From contig NZ_SJZG01000004.1 in assembly GCF_004959775.1 (NCBI RefSeq), positions 169,196-233,195 of the forward strand: a stretch of 64,000 bases of DNA, read 5' to 3'. The notes beneath the pieces were generated by a model that saw only the letters and a program-made list of their open reading frames with translations, made no database searches and was not told where the DNA came from. This stretch comes from Agromyces sp. H66 (GTDB taxonomy: Bacteria; Actinomycetota; Actinomycetes; Actinomycetales; Microbacteriaceae). How positions within the stretch are numbered: the first letter of the stretch is position 1; the number at the start of each line of letters is the position of its first letter. A program made the translations under genes and the position numbers. Shown here piece after piece: positions 7,606-17,200 of the stretch.

Positions 7606-9165
7606 TCAGCGCGCGGCGCCGCGCACCCACGCCTCGACCTCGTCGGCCGTGCGCGGGATCGCCGCCGAGAGGTTCTCGGCGCCGTCGGCGGTCACGAGGA
7701 CGTTGTCCTCGATGCGCACGCCGATGCCGCGGAACTCCTCGGGCACCGTGAGGTCGTCGGCCTGGAAGTACAGGCCGGGCTCGATCGTGAACACCATGCC
7801 CGCCTCGAGCACGCCGTCGAGGTACATGGAGCGACGCGCCTGCGCGCAGTCGTGCACGTCGAGCCCCAGGTGGTGGCTCGTGCCGTGCACCATGTAGCGG
7901 CGGTGGAACTGGTTCTCGGGCTGCAGCGACTCCTCGGCCGACACGGGCAGGAATCCCCACTCGGCGGTCTTCCGCGCGATGACCTCCATTGCGGCGGCAT
8001 GCACCTCGCGGAAGATCGCACCCGGCTTCACGACCCGGAACGCGGCATCCGCGGCTTCGAGCACCGCCTCGTAGACCTGGCGCTGCACCGGCGAGAAGGT
8101 GCCGTTCACCGGGAACGTGCGCGTGATGTCGGCCGTGTAGTACGTGTCGCGCTCGACCCCCGCGTCGAGGAGCACCAGGTCGCCGGGCACGACGGGGCCG
8201 TCGTTGCGGGTCCAGTGCAGGATGGTCGCGTGCGGGCCGGCCGCGGCGATCGAGCTGTAGCCGACGTCGTTGCCGTCGAGCCGGGCGCGGGTCGCGAAGA
8301 CACCCTCGATGACGCGCTCGCCGCGCACCTCGGCCGTGATGCGGGGCAGCTCCTCGAGCACCTCGGTGAATCCCCGCGCCGTCGCGTCGATCGCGGCCCG
8401 CAACTCGGCGACCTCGAACTCGTCCTTCACGAGGCGCAGCTCGGAGAGCACGCGCGCGAGCTCGGCGTCGGGCTCGTGCTCGCCGCCCACCTCGAGCGAG
8501 AACGGGGCGTCCGACGCGTTGGTCGAGAGGGCGGCCTCGGCGGCGTACCGGATGCGTGCGTGGTCGACGCGCTCGGTGAACGCCGGGTCGGCTTCGCGCA
8601 GCACGAGCGTCGAGGTGTCGACCGAGTCGATCACGTGGTCGAGGTCGGCGATGCCGCGAGTGGCGAGGCCCAGGTCGGCGGCGACGTGCGCGAGCGAGGG
8701 GCGCGGCCCGATCCAGAACTCGCCGATCGACGCGTCGGCGTAGAACTCCTCGGTGTCGCGCCCGGCGCGCTCGCGGAAGTACACGGTGGCGTCGTGGGCG
8801 TCGCCGTTCGGCTCGAGCACGAGCACCGCGCCCGGCTCGGAGTCGGCGCCCCAGCCGGTGAGGTGCGCGAAGGCCGAGTGGGCGCGGAACGGGTAGTCGG
8901 TGTCGTTGGCGCGCTGCTTCATGTCACCGGCCGGGATGATCAGCCGGATGCCCGTGAACGCCGCCGAGACCTTCGCGCGACGGGCCGCGGCGAACGTCGC
9001 CTGCTCCCGCGCGGGCGGCAGCGACTCGTCGCGCTCGGCCCAGCCGGTGCCGATGTATCGCTTGAAGCCCTCCGACGAGGGCGTCGTCGAGCGGTTGGCG
9101 TTGCGGTCATCCTCCTCCGCCGTGGGGCGCGCGGTCGAGGTGCTCGTGTCGGTGGTGTTCGCCAT
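7606..9165 (-). CDS. Aminopeptidase P family (M24B) Xaa-Pro peptidase
   Basis: 519 residues. The N-terminal creatinase-like domain is followed by the pita-bread catalytic domain with the dinuclear metal ligands visible: Asp in LLDAGVERDTYYTADITRTF (two Asp), His in VHGTSHHLGLDVHD, Glu in FTIEPGLY and Glu in GIGVRIEDNVL. It removes N-terminal residues preceding proline in the cytoplasm. The start is ATG 9165, with a CAGAAT box 7 nt upstream; ATG 9174 in the same frame is an alternative. It ends 94 nt beyond the convergent PGPGW gene. Confidence 0.9.
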   Translation of the reverse strand: MANTTDTSTSTARPTAEEDDRNANRSTTPSSEGFKRYIGTGWAERDESLPPAREQATFAAARRAKVSAAFTGIRLIIPAGDMKQRANDTDYPFRAHSAFAHLTGWGADSEPGAVLVLEPNGDAHDATVYFRERAGRDTEEFYADASIGEFWIGPRPSLAHVAADLGLATRGIADLDHVIDSVDTSTLVLREADPAFTERVDHARIRYAAEAALSTNASDAPFSLEVGGEHEPDAELARVLSELRLVKDEFEVAELRAAIDATARGFTEVLEELPRITAEVRGERVIEGVFATRARLDGNDVGYSSIAAAGPHATILHWTRNDGPVVPGDLVLLDAGVERDTYYTADITRTFPVNGTFSPVQRQVYEAVLEAADAAFRVVKPGAIFREVHAAAMEVIARKTAEWGFLPVSAEESLQPENQFHRRYMVHGTSHHLGLDVHDCAQARRSMYLDGVLEAGMVFTIEPGLYFQADDLTVPEEFRGIGVRIEDNVLVTADGAENLSAAIPRTADEVEAWVRGAAR

Positions 9166-9212
9166 GCCGTCCATTCTGGCACCGCCGGCCGAGCGGACGC
9201 CGCGAGCCGACG

Positions 9213-10229
9213 TCACCCGACGCGGCTCAGCGTCGCGACCACGGGCCGGTGGTCGCTGCCCGACCCGTCGACCTCGCCGATGACCCGGAACGCGTCGACC
9301 CGCCACCCCGGCGTGGCCAGGACGTGGTCGATCGGGCTTCCGAGGAGCTTCGGCAGGATTGTCGGCCACGTGCCGATCGCTCCCGCGCCGGCGGCGACCG
9401 CGGCATCCCGGCACCGCCCGAGGTCGCCGCCGTCGACGCCGCGGCCGGCGAAGTGGTCGACCGTCGCGTTGAAGTCGCCCGCCATGATGACGTTCTCGCC
9501 CGCGCATTGCTCGGCGAGCCAGTCGAGGTCGCTTCGCCAGTTGCGGAGTTCCCAACGGATGGGCGCGACGGCGTGCACGGCGACGATGCGCGGACCGTCG
9601 CCGGCCACCGGGTCCGCGACGATCGAGGGCAGCGTGTTCGTGTTGCCGGGCGGTCCGGGCACGAGCGCCGACGTGACCGTGTAGTCGCCGAGTGCCGGCG
9701 AGATGAGGATCGTGGTGGAGCGCGCCTTCGCGACCTCGTCGAAGGCGACGGTGTGCACCCACATGGGGCTGCCGCCCTCGCGCATCGCGATCGCGATCTC
9801 CTCGCCGAGCGGTCCGGTGGTCTCGGGCAGCACGATGACGTCGGCGCCCTCGTCGAGCGCGAGCGTCGCGATGCCCGATGCGTCGGGCACCTCTCCGAGG
9901 GTGTTCCAGGACATGACGGTGACGGATGCCTCGCCGGCCGCGGCATCCGACCCGCTCGCGCCGCGCGTGGCGAGCACCGCGACGTTGCCGGCCGCGAACA
10001 GCGCCAGGACGACGGCCATGGCGATCCCGAACCGGCGCGTCGGGCGCGGGATCGCGAAGAGGGTGAACGCCGCCGCGAACACGATGCCGCCGAGGGCCGC
10101 CGCACCGCGCAGGGCGACGACGTGCGCGGCCACCCACTGGTTCTGGAGACCCACCCCCTGCGGCCAGACGAGCACGGCGGCGAGCGCGGCCGTGCCGAGG
10201 ACGACCGTCCAGCCCAGGAAGCGCAGCAT
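9213..10229 (-). CDS. Endonuclease/exonuclease/phosphatase (EEP) family membrane-anchored protein
   Basis: 338 residues. Three N-terminal hydrophobic helices (about 5-22, 38-62 and 70-90) anchor the protein. The extracytoplasmic EEP domain then begins VTVMSWNTLG (about 102), with Glu in VIVLPETTG, MAGDFNAT (catalytic Asp/Asn) and the terminal GSDHRPVVATL. Known relatives hydrolyse phosphodiesters, including nucleic acids and lipids; the substrate is unknown here. A TAGGGT box 7 nt before the ATG suggests a leaderless transcript. Divergent from the PHP gene. Confidence 0.85.
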   Translation of the reverse strand: MLRFLGWTVVLGTAALAAVLVWPQGVGLQNQWVAAHVVALRGAAALGGIVFAAAFTLFAIPRPTRRFGIAMAVVLALFAAGNVAVLATRGASGSDAAAGEASVTVMSWNTLGEVPDASGIATLALDEGADVIVLPETTGPLGEEIAIAMREGGSPMWVHTVAFDEVAKARSTTILISPALGDYTVTSALVPGPPGNTNTLPSIVADPVAGDGPRIVAVHAVAPIRWELRNWRSDLDWLAEQCAGENVIMAGDFNATVDHFAGRGVDGGDLGRCRDAAVAAGAGAIGTWPTILPKLLGSPIDHVLATPGWRVDAFRVIGEVDGSGSDHRPVVATLSRVG

Positions 10230-10236
10230 TCCACCA

Positions 10237-10242
10237 ACCCTA
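10237..10242 (-). promoter_or_regulatory. Leaderless -10 box (TAGGGT) of the EEP gene
   Basis: TAGGGT on the minus strand lies 7 nt before ATG 10229, fitting the TANNNT pattern seen at many other starts in the window. Confidence 0.5.
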
Positions 10243-10314
10243 GGCGAGCACGTCCTGCTTCCGCCGATGGGTCACTCCGGGTCTGCTGGGAGTCGGCGGT
10301 GAGGATGCCGCGAC

Positions 10315-10320
10315 TAGCAT
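10315..10320 (+). promoter_or_regulatory. Leaderless -10 box (TAGCAT) of the PHP gene
   Basis: TAGCAT followed by exactly 6 nt and then GTG 10327. The adjacent AAGGA is too close to the start to act as a ribosome-binding site, supporting leaderless initiation. Confidence 0.55.
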
Positions 10321-10326
10321 GAAGGA

Positions 10327-11196
10327 GTGTCCGAGTCTCCCGTCGCCGCCGGTGAAGCCGACCTGCACACCCACACGACGGTCTCGGACGGAACCGAGTC
10401 GCCCACCGTCCTGATGCAGCAGGCCGCGGCGGCCGGGCTCTGGGGGATCGCCCTCACCGACCACGACTCGACGGGCGGCTGGGCCGAGGCCGCGGCCGCC
10501 GTGCCCGAGACGGGCGTGGTGCTGATCCCGGGAATCGAACTCTCCACTCGTGAGGGGTTCACGAGCGTCCACCTGCTCGGCTACCTCATCGACCCGCTCG
10601 ACGAGGCGCTGCTCGCCGAGACCGCCCACATCCGCGAATCACGGCTCACTCGTGCCGAGGAGATCGTGCGCCGCATCGGCCGGGACTACGCGCTGAGCTG
10701 GGACGACGTGCTCGCGCAGACCACGGAGGGCGCCACGATCGGCCGACCGCACATCGCCGACGCGCTCGTGGCCCGCGGGCACGTGGCCTCGCGCTCGGCG
10801 GCGTTCGCCGGCATCCTGGATCCCGGCGCCGGCTACGCGCAGCCGCACTACGCGCCCGATCCGCTCACGGGGGTGCGCCTCATCCGTGCGGCCGGCGGCG
10901 TGCCGGTGCTCGCGCACCCCGGTACCCGGGGTGCGGAACGGGTCATCCCGCCCGAACGGCTGGAGCGTCTCGTCGACGCGGGCCTGTTCGGCCTCGAGAT
11001 CGACCACCCCGAGAACCGCGAGGACGCGAAGCCGCGACTGCGCGCGCTCGCCCGCCGGTTCGGGCTCGCCGTCACGGGATCGAGCGACTACCACGGTGCC
11101 GGCAAGCCGAACGTGCTGGGCGAGTGCCGCACCGCACCCGAGGTCGTCGGGCGCATCATCGCCGAGGGTCGCGGCTCGGCGCCGGTCTTCCCCTGA
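10327..11196 (+). CDS. PHP-domain phosphoesterase
   Basis: 289 residues. Metal-binding PHP motifs are DLHTHTTVSDGT (13-24), LTDHDST (about 45), an internal VLAHPG (about 195) and the terminal TGSSDYHG (about 261). These place it with stand-alone PHP proteins such as 3',5'-nucleoside bisphosphate phosphatase (TrpH/RNase AM-like). It probably hydrolyses phosphate from nucleotides or RNA 5' ends in the cytoplasm. Start GTG 10327 is set by the leaderless box; no earlier in-frame start is better placed. Confidence 0.88.
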   Translation: MSESPVAAGEADLHTHTTVSDGTESPTVLMQQAAAAGLWGIALTDHDSTGGWAEAAAAVPETGVVLIPGIELSTREGFTSVHLLGYLIDPLDEALLAETAHIRESRLTRAEEIVRRIGRDYALSWDDVLAQTTEGATIGRPHIADALVARGHVASRSAAFAGILDPGAGYAQPHYAPDPLTGVRLIRAAGGVPVLAHPGTRGAERVIPPERLERLVDAGLFGLEIDHPENREDAKPRLRALARRFGLAVTGSSDYHGAGKPNVLGECRTAPEVVGRIIAEGRGSAPVFP

Positions 11197-11208
11197 CGGG
11201 TCGCGCGT

Positions 11209-11281
11209 CGTCACGCCGACGGCGCGACGACGCGCGGGACGTCACGCCGACGGCGTGACGGGGAGCGTCACGCCGCGGGCG
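11209..11281. repeat. CGTCACGCCG repeats with a perfect hairpin between convergent genes
   Basis: CGTCACGCCG occurs three times, at 11209, 11240 and 11266; the last copy runs over the helicase stop. The middle copy pairs with CGGCGTGACG (11251-11260) around a single A, giving a perfect 21-bp palindrome. Placed between the PHP and DEAD-box genes, it is a likely bidirectional terminator. Confidence 0.6.
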
Positions 11282-12743
11282 CCGACCCGCCGGTCGATCC
11301 GCGGCGCCGGCGGCGGCGGCGCGGTGCCGCGTTGCCGTCGTGGTGCTCGTGCCCCTTGCCGTCGTGCGTCCCGGTGCCGGGCTCCTTCGCGACGGCGGCC
11401 GTGTCGGCCCTCTCGCCGCCGGCGGCCGGCTCACCGGCCGGCTTGCCGCCGCGCGTGCGCCGGCGCGAACGCGAACGCGGTGCGCGCTCGGCATCGGCCT
11501 CGGCACGGCCCTCGCTGCGCCCGGCCGTGCTCGAACGCGCGGGTGCGGCCGTCGCGCTCGGCTTCAGCCGGCCCTTGGTGCCCTGGGGGATGTCGAGGTC
11601 GGAGTACAGGTGCGGGCTCGACGAGTAGGTCTCGGTCGGCTCGGGCTGGCCGAAGTCGAGCGCCCGGTTGATGAGCGCCCACTTGTGCAGGTCGTCCCAG
11701 TCGACGAACGTGACGGCGATGCCGGTCTTGCCCGCGCGCCCGGTGCGACCGACGCGGTGCAGGTACGCCTTGTCGTCGTCGGGGATGGTGTGGTTGATGA
11801 CGTGCGTCACGTCGTCGACGTCGATGCCGCGCGCCGCGACATCCGTGGCGATCAGCACGTCCTTCTTGCCGGCCTTGAACGCCGCCATCGCCCGCTCGCG
11901 CTGGTCCTGGTTGAGGTCGCCGTGCACGGCGGCGGCGTTGAAGCCGCGGTCGTTGAGCTCCTCGACGAGCTTCGCCGCCGCGCGCTTGGTGCGCGTGAAG
12001 ATGACGGTCTTGCCGCGGCCGTCGGCCTGGAGGATGCGGGCGATCACCTCGTCTTTGTCGAGCGAGTGCGCCCGGTACACGAGGTGCTTGATGTTCGCCT
12101 GCGTGAGGCCCTCGTCGGGGTCGGTCGCCCGGATGTGGATCGGCCGGGTCATGAAGCGGCGGGCCAGCGCCACGATCGGACCGGGCATGGTCGCCGAGAA
12201 CAGCATCGTGTGCCTGGTCGCCGGGGTCTGCGCCATGATCTTCTCGATGTCGGGCAGGAAGCCGAGGTCGAGCATCTTGTCGGCCTCGTCGAGCACCATC
12301 TCGCTGACGTTGCGCAGCGAGAGGAGGCGCTGCGACGCGAGGTCGAGCAGGCGTCCGGGCGTGCCGACGACGATCTGCGCGCCGGCCTTGAGCTGCTCGA
12401 TCTGGCCCTCGTACGCCTTGCCGCCGTAGATCGACACGATCTTGGTGGGACGGTTGGATGCCGCGAGCTCGAGGTCCTCGGTCACCTGCACGCAGAGTTC
12501 GCGGGTGGGCACCACGACGAGCACCTTGACGCCCGGCTCGGGGTCGTCGCCGAGGCGCTGGATGATCGGCAGGCCGAACCCGAAGGTCTTGCCCGTGCCG
12601 GTCTTGGCCTGGCCGATGATGTCCTGGCCCGAGAGGGCGAGGGGGATGGTCTGTTCCTGGATGGGGAAGGCATCGATGATGCCCTTCCCGGCGAGGGCGT
12701 CGACGATGTCGGACGCGACGCCGAGGTCACTGAAAGTGGTCAA
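11268..12743 (-). CDS. DEAD-box ATP-dependent RNA helicase
   Basis: 491 residues. All helicase motifs are present: F and Q motif (TTFSDLG...FPIQEQTIPL), Walker A AKTGTGKT (about 49), PTREL, TPGRLLDL, DEAD at about 156, SATM, and the C-terminal TDVAARGIDVDDVTHVI and HRVGRTGRAG. The tail (about 400-491) is Arg/Gly/Pro-rich with two basic patches, likely RNA-binding. The start TTG 12743 is chosen because homologues begin at TTFSDLG. ATG 12824 in frame is an alternative, 8 nt after a TAGGCT box. If TTG is right, the 5' leader is about 80 nt. The RhlE/CsdA subgroup is not decided. Confidence 0.9.
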   Translation of the reverse strand: MTTFSDLGVASDIVDALAGKGIIDAFPIQEQTIPLALSGQDIIGQAKTGTGKTFGFGLPIIQRLGDDPEPGVKVLVVVPTRELCVQVTEDLELAASNRPTKIVSIYGGKAYEGQIEQLKAGAQIVVGTPGRLLDLASQRLLSLRNVSEMVLDEADKMLDLGFLPDIEKIMAQTPATRHTMLFSATMPGPIVALARRFMTRPIHIRATDPDEGLTQANIKHLVYRAHSLDKDEVIARILQADGRGKTVIFTRTKRAAAKLVEELNDRGFNAAAVHGDLNQDQRERAMAAFKAGKKDVLIATDVAARGIDVDDVTHVINHTIPDDDKAYLHRVGRTGRAGKTGIAVTFVDWDDLHKWALINRALDFGQPEPTETYSSSPHLYSDLDIPQGTKGRLKPSATAAPARSSTAGRSEGRAEADAERAPRSRSRRRTRGGKPAGEPAAGGERADTAAVAKEPGTGTHDGKGHEHHDGNAAPRRRRRRRGSTGGSAPAA

Positions 12744-12832
12744 AGTTCTGCCTGTCGAATGTCGCTGATGAGGGTGCGCCTCGTCTCGACTCCAGGCGCA
12801 CGGCCGCGGGTCCAACGCCCGCATGCGCTTCC

Positions 12833-12869
12833 AGCCTATCGGAGACTCCCTGAGAGCCTCCGATAGGCT
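12833..12869. promoter_or_regulatory. Palindromic divergent promoter (helicase / ferritin-like)
   Basis: AGCCTATCGGAG (12833-12844) and CTCCGATAGGCT (12858-12869) form a perfect 12-bp inverted repeat around 13 nt. Each arm carries a TAGGCT -10 box pointing outward. The right one is exactly 6 nt before GTG 12876; the left one drives the helicase. Confidence 0.65.
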
Positions 12870-12875
12870 GGGCCC

Positions 12876-13592
12876 GTGGTGTTCCGGACGAATCGACGCG
12901 GCCCGCGTCCCGAGACGCCGCGCCTGCGTCCGCGCCCGGCGCCGACCGAGCTCGCGCGCGTCGACTTCCACGAGCTCGTGCCCGAGCCCGTGCCCTTCCT
13001 CGGGCAGGCCGCCTACATCCAGCTCGAGTTCTTCGAGGGCCTCGCCAAGGCCGTGGCCACCGCGCCGACGCTACCGTCGAAGGAGGGTCTGAGTGCGGCC
13101 GCGGGCGTCGCGCTGCGCAAGCACCACGCGCTCATCGCGGAGCTGCGCCGGCTCGACGTGGAACCCGACGACGTGATGGCGCCGTTCGCGCCGGCCACCG
13201 ACCGGTTCCGCCAGGCGACGGCGGGCGCCGACTGGTACGAGCTGCTCCTCGGGATCCACCTCACGGCCGGCATGCTCGACTCGTTCTTCTCGCGCCTGGC
13301 CGAGGGTCTTCCGGCCGAGCTCGGCGCGCGCGTGCGGGCCATCCTCGACGAGGAGGGCGCCACGGTCGTGCTCGAATCCGAACTGAAGGCCGCGATCCAG
13401 GCGGACCCGAGGCTCGCCGACCGACTCGCCCTCTGGGGCCGGAGCCTCGTGGGCGACACGCTCCTCATCGCTCGCTCTGCGTTGCGGGGGTCGGATGCCT
13501 CGGCGCGGGCCGGCGAGCAGGTCGAGCCCGTGTTCACCGAGCTCATCGCCGACCACACGCGTCGCATGGACGCGCTCGGGCTCACGGCGTAG
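12876..13592 (+). CDS. Ferritin-like fold-containing protein
   Basis: 238 residues from GTG 12876, leaderless with TAGGCT 6 nt upstream. The sequence is mainly helical with spaced acidic/His residues (LEFFEGLAKA, KHHALIAELR, WYELLLGIHLTAGMLD, ADHTRRMDAL) typical of the MiaE/ferritin-like four-helix bundle annotated in Microbacteriaceae. A di-iron or redox role is a family-level guess. In mycobacteria a comparable protein (Rv3210c) is next to a DEAD-box helicase gene (Rv3211), as here, from memory. Confidence 0.75.
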   Translation: MVFRTNRRGPRPETPRLRPRPAPTELARVDFHELVPEPVPFLGQAAYIQLEFFEGLAKAVATAPTLPSKEGLSAAAGVALRKHHALIAELRRLDVEPDDVMAPFAPATDRFRQATAGADWYELLLGIHLTAGMLDSFFSRLAEGLPAELGARVRAILDEEGATVVLESELKAAIQADPRLADRLALWGRSLVGDTLLIARSALRGSDASARAGEQVEPVFTELIADHTRRMDALGLTA

Positions 13593-13617
13593 CCGGAGGT
13601 CGCCGTCGAGGCGCCGG

Positions 13618-13929
13618 TCAGGCCTTCCGGGCCGCGGCACCCGGCCGAGCGAGCCGCTCGAAGAGCGCCGCGTCGCCGCGCTCCCGGCGCGGGCCGATCA
13701 CGAGAACGGCCGCGACGGCCGCAAGCCCGGCGGCGACGAGGGAGGCGACCCAGATCCAGCCGCCGTCCCACGGCAAGCCGAGCCAGGTGAGCCCGACCCA
13801 CACGACGGCCGCGACCGCGGTGCCGATCGCGGGCACGAGGGCGCTGCCGTACGTGTGCCGGCGGGGGAGCGCATAGCGAGCGGCGAGTCCGAGGATCGCT
13901 CCGCCGAGCGCGACGAACATGAGCTCCAT
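13618..13929 (-). CDS. Small integral membrane protein, unknown
   Basis: 103 residues with three predicted helices (about 3-20, 31-53 and 58-80) and a basic C-terminus (RRERGDAALFERLARPGAAARKA). I do not recognise a family. It follows the DUF3107 gene at 2 nt distance on the same strand, so the two are almost certainly co-transcribed. Confidence 0.6.
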   Translation of the reverse strand: MELMFVALGGAILGLAARYALPRRHTYGSALVPAIGTAVAAVVWVGLTWLGLPWDGGWIWVASLVAAGLAAVAAVLVIGPRRERGDAALFERLARPGAAARKA

Positions 13930-13931
13930 CG

Positions 13932-14156
13932 TCAGGCGACGAATCCGACGCGGCGCGACTCCTCCGAGCCGATCTCGATGTAGGCGAGCGCCGCCGACGG
14001 CACGACGTACACGGTGCCCTTGTCGTCGGTGAGCTTGAGGTGCGCCGACTGCCCGGAGAGCGCCGCCGCGACGGCCTGCTCCACCTCCGCCGCCGTCTGC
14101 GAGGTCTCGAATCCGAGTTCACGGGGGGAGTTCTGGATGCCGATGCGAACGTCCAC
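13932..14156 (-). CDS. DUF3107 protein
   Basis: 74 residues. The characteristic N-terminus DVRIGIQNSPRELGFET and C-terminus YVVPSAALAYIEIGSEESRRVGF match DUF3107 (Rv3208A/TB9.4 family), usually 74-80 residues. GTG 14156 is chosen because AGAAAGG lies 7 nt upstream; ATG further upstream would add a non-conserved extension. The function is unknown. Divergent from adnA with less than 100 nt between, so promoters are shared in this gap. Confidence 0.85.
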   Translation of the reverse strand: MDVRIGIQNSPRELGFETSQTAAEVEQAVAAALSGQSAHLKLTDDKGTVYVVPSAALAYIEIGSEESRRVGFVA

Positions 14157-14237
14157 GGTGCGCCTTTCTGCTTGTGTCTGAAACACTACGACACGGGCCG
14201 CGCCGGGCCGTACCCGTTCACTGTCGGCGGAACGCGT

Positions 14238-14243
14238 TACCGT
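14238..14243 (+). promoter_or_regulatory. Leaderless -10 box (TACCGT) of adnA
   Basis: TACCGT, 6 nt, then ATG 14250. No Shine-Dalgarno sequence is visible before this start. Confidence 0.5.
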
Positions 14244-14249
14244 TCAGGC

Positions 14250-17200
14250 ATGCCCCGCACCGCGACTTCGCCGCACCCCGTCGCGACACTTCCCGATGGG
14301 GCGCACGCCGCGGTCTTCGGCTCACCCGGCAGCGGCAAGACCCGGCTCGTGGTCGAACTGGTCGCCGACCGCGTCGAACGCCGCGGCTACGGCACCGACG
14401 AGGTGCTCGTGCTGTCGGCGACGCGGGCGTCGGCCACGGCACTCCGCGACGAGCTCGCGGTGCGCCTCGGTGTCGCGACGAGGGGGCCGCTCGCGCGAAC
14501 CGCCAACTCGATCGCGTTCCAGCTCGTGCGGGCGGCCACCGGAGCACCCGTCACGCTGCTCACGGGCGCCGAGCACGACCAGATCGTCGGCGACCTCCTC
14601 GAGGGCGGCATCCGCGACGGGTTCGGCCCGGCCTGGCCCGAACCCCTCGGGCCCGACGTGCGCGAGCTGCGGGGATTCCGCTCAGAGCTCCGCGACCTCA
14701 TGATGCGCGCCGTCGAGCACGGTGTCGACGCCCGGGCACTCGCGCGACTCGGCGAACGCGCGGGCCGGCCCGAGTGGGTCGCCGCGGCGACGTTCCTCGA
14801 GGAGTACGCCGAGGTGAAGGAGCAGGTGCGGCCGACCCAGTTCGACTCCGCCGAGCTGGGCGCGTTCGCCGCCGCGATCGTGCGTCGCAGTACGACGGAT
14901 GCCGCGGCATCCGCTGCGCTCGGCGGCCTCGCGGCGCTCCGGCTCATCGTGGTCGACGACGCCCAGGAGGCGACCGAGGCCACGGCCGCCATGCTCGGCG
15001 CGTTCGCGGCCCGCGGCGTCGCGGTGGTCGCGTTCGGCGATCCCGACGTCGCGAGCAACGGATTCCGAGGGGGCCGGCCCGAACTCCTCGGCTCGTTGTC
15101 GACCGTGCTCGACGGCGCCCCCGTTCGGCGCATCGAGCTCCCGAGCGTGCTGCGCGGCCGGTCGGCCATCCGCGAGGTCGTGCGCTCGGCCACCTCGCAC
15201 ATCGGCACCGCCCTCGGCGGAACGCACCGGCAGGCGACATTCGACGAGTCCGACGGCGTCGACGCCGACCCGTTGGCCCCGGTGCTCGGCATCGAGGCGC
15301 ACTCGCATGCGGCCGAGTGCCAGTCCGTCGCGGCGCTCCTGCGCGAACGGCACCTGCTCGACGGCGTGCCGTGGTCGTCGATGGCCGTCGTGCTGCGGGC
15401 CGGTGCCGACGTGCCCGCGTTCGAACGCGGCCTCGCGCTCGCCGACGTGCCGACCGCGGGCGACGCGGCACGCACGGCGCTGCGCGACGCGCCGGCCGCC
15501 GCCGCGCTGCTCGTCGCGGCTTCGCTCGCGCTCGACCGCGAGCCGCTCACCGCCGAGCGGGCGATGGAGGTGCTCACCGGGCCGCTGGGGCGGCTCGACG
15601 GGGTCGGGCTGCGCCGCCTCCGTCTCGCGTTGCGGCACGAGGAACTCGCGGCGGGGGGCTCGCGGTCAGGCGACGAACTGCTCGTCGACGCGCTGTCGGC
15701 GCCGGGCGGATTCGAGACCGTCGACGCGGCTCCCGGCCGGCGTGCCGCACGCGTCGCGAAGCTCCTCGCCTCCGCACGTGGCGTCGCCACAGGTGGGGGC
15801 ACCATCGAGGAGGTGCTCTGGTCGCTGTGGGACGGCAGCGGCCTCGCGTCGGAGTGGGGGGCGCAGGCGCGCGGCACGGGCGTGCTGGCCGACGAAGCGA
15901 ACCGCTCCCTCGATGCGGCGGTCGCGCTGTTCGCGGCGGCCACGCGCTTCGTGGAGCGCGAGCCCGACGCACCGGCCGTGCGCTTCGTAGACGAGGTGCT
16001 GGCCAACGAGCTCCCCGAAGACTCGCTGGCGCCGCAGCGCAGCGCCGAGTCGGTCGTCGTGACCACGCCGCCGGCCCTCATCGGCCGCGAGTTCGACGTG
16101 GTGGTCGTCGCCGGGCTGCAGGACGGCGTGTGGCCGAACCTGCGCCCCCGCGGCACCCTGCTGCACGCCGGGCTGCTGCCGCGCGTCGTCGCGGCGGCGC
16201 GGGCGGGCGCGCCGTTGCCCGGCCCCGAGACCGCGGCCGAGTCGCGTGCGTCGGTGCGCGGCGACGAGCTTCGCCTCTTCGCGCTCGCGGCGTCTCGTGC
16301 GAAGCGCCAGCTCGTGCTGAGCTGCACCGCCAACGACGATGAGCAGCCGTCGATGCTCATGGGCTACGCCACCGAACGGGTCCGGCCGCGCCGTCGGCCC
16401 CTGCACCTGCGCGGACTCGTCGGCGCGTTGCGCCGCGAGGCCGTCGCCACGGCCGATCCCGAGTCCGCCGCGGCGCTCGCGCTGCTCGCCGAGGAGGGCG
16501 TCCCGGGCGCACACCCCGACGACTGGTACGGGCTCGCCGAGCCCTCGACCACGGCGCCGCTCGTGGACCTCGACGACCCCGAGGCGCTCGTCGCCGTGTC
16601 GCCGTCGCAGATCGACCGGGCCGAGGAGTCGCCGCTCGGGTGGTTCATCGACCATGTCGCGTCGCCGCCGTCGGGGATCGCCGCGTCGATCGGCACGATC
16701 GTGCACGCCGTGGTCGAGGAGGCGGGCGCCCGCGACGACGGCGACACGAGCGTGGAGACGCTGTGGGCCGCCGTCGAGGCGCGCTGGCGGGACCTCCGGT
16801 TCGAGGCCGGCTGGGTCGCCGAACGCGAGCGGCGCGGTGCGCGGCGCATGGTCGAGGGCGCCGCCGACTACTTGGCGGCGTTCGCCGACGACGGCAAGGT
16901 GCTGCTCGGCGCGGAAGGCCGGTTCACGCTCGTCGTCGACCGCGTGCGGATCACGGGCACCATCGATCGCGTCGAGGCGTCGCCCGACGGCACGACCGTG
17001 ATCGTCGACCTGAAGACAGGGCGCACGCCGCCGACCGTCGAGCAGGCGTCGCGGCATCCGCAGCTCGCGGCGTACCAGCTGGCCGCGCGGGCCGGCGAGG
17101 TCCCGAACGCCGGCGTGGTCGGCGGCGCGAAGCTCGTCTACCTCGCGAGGCCGACCCGCGGCGTCGGTTACACCGAACGCGCACAGCAGCCGTTCGACGA

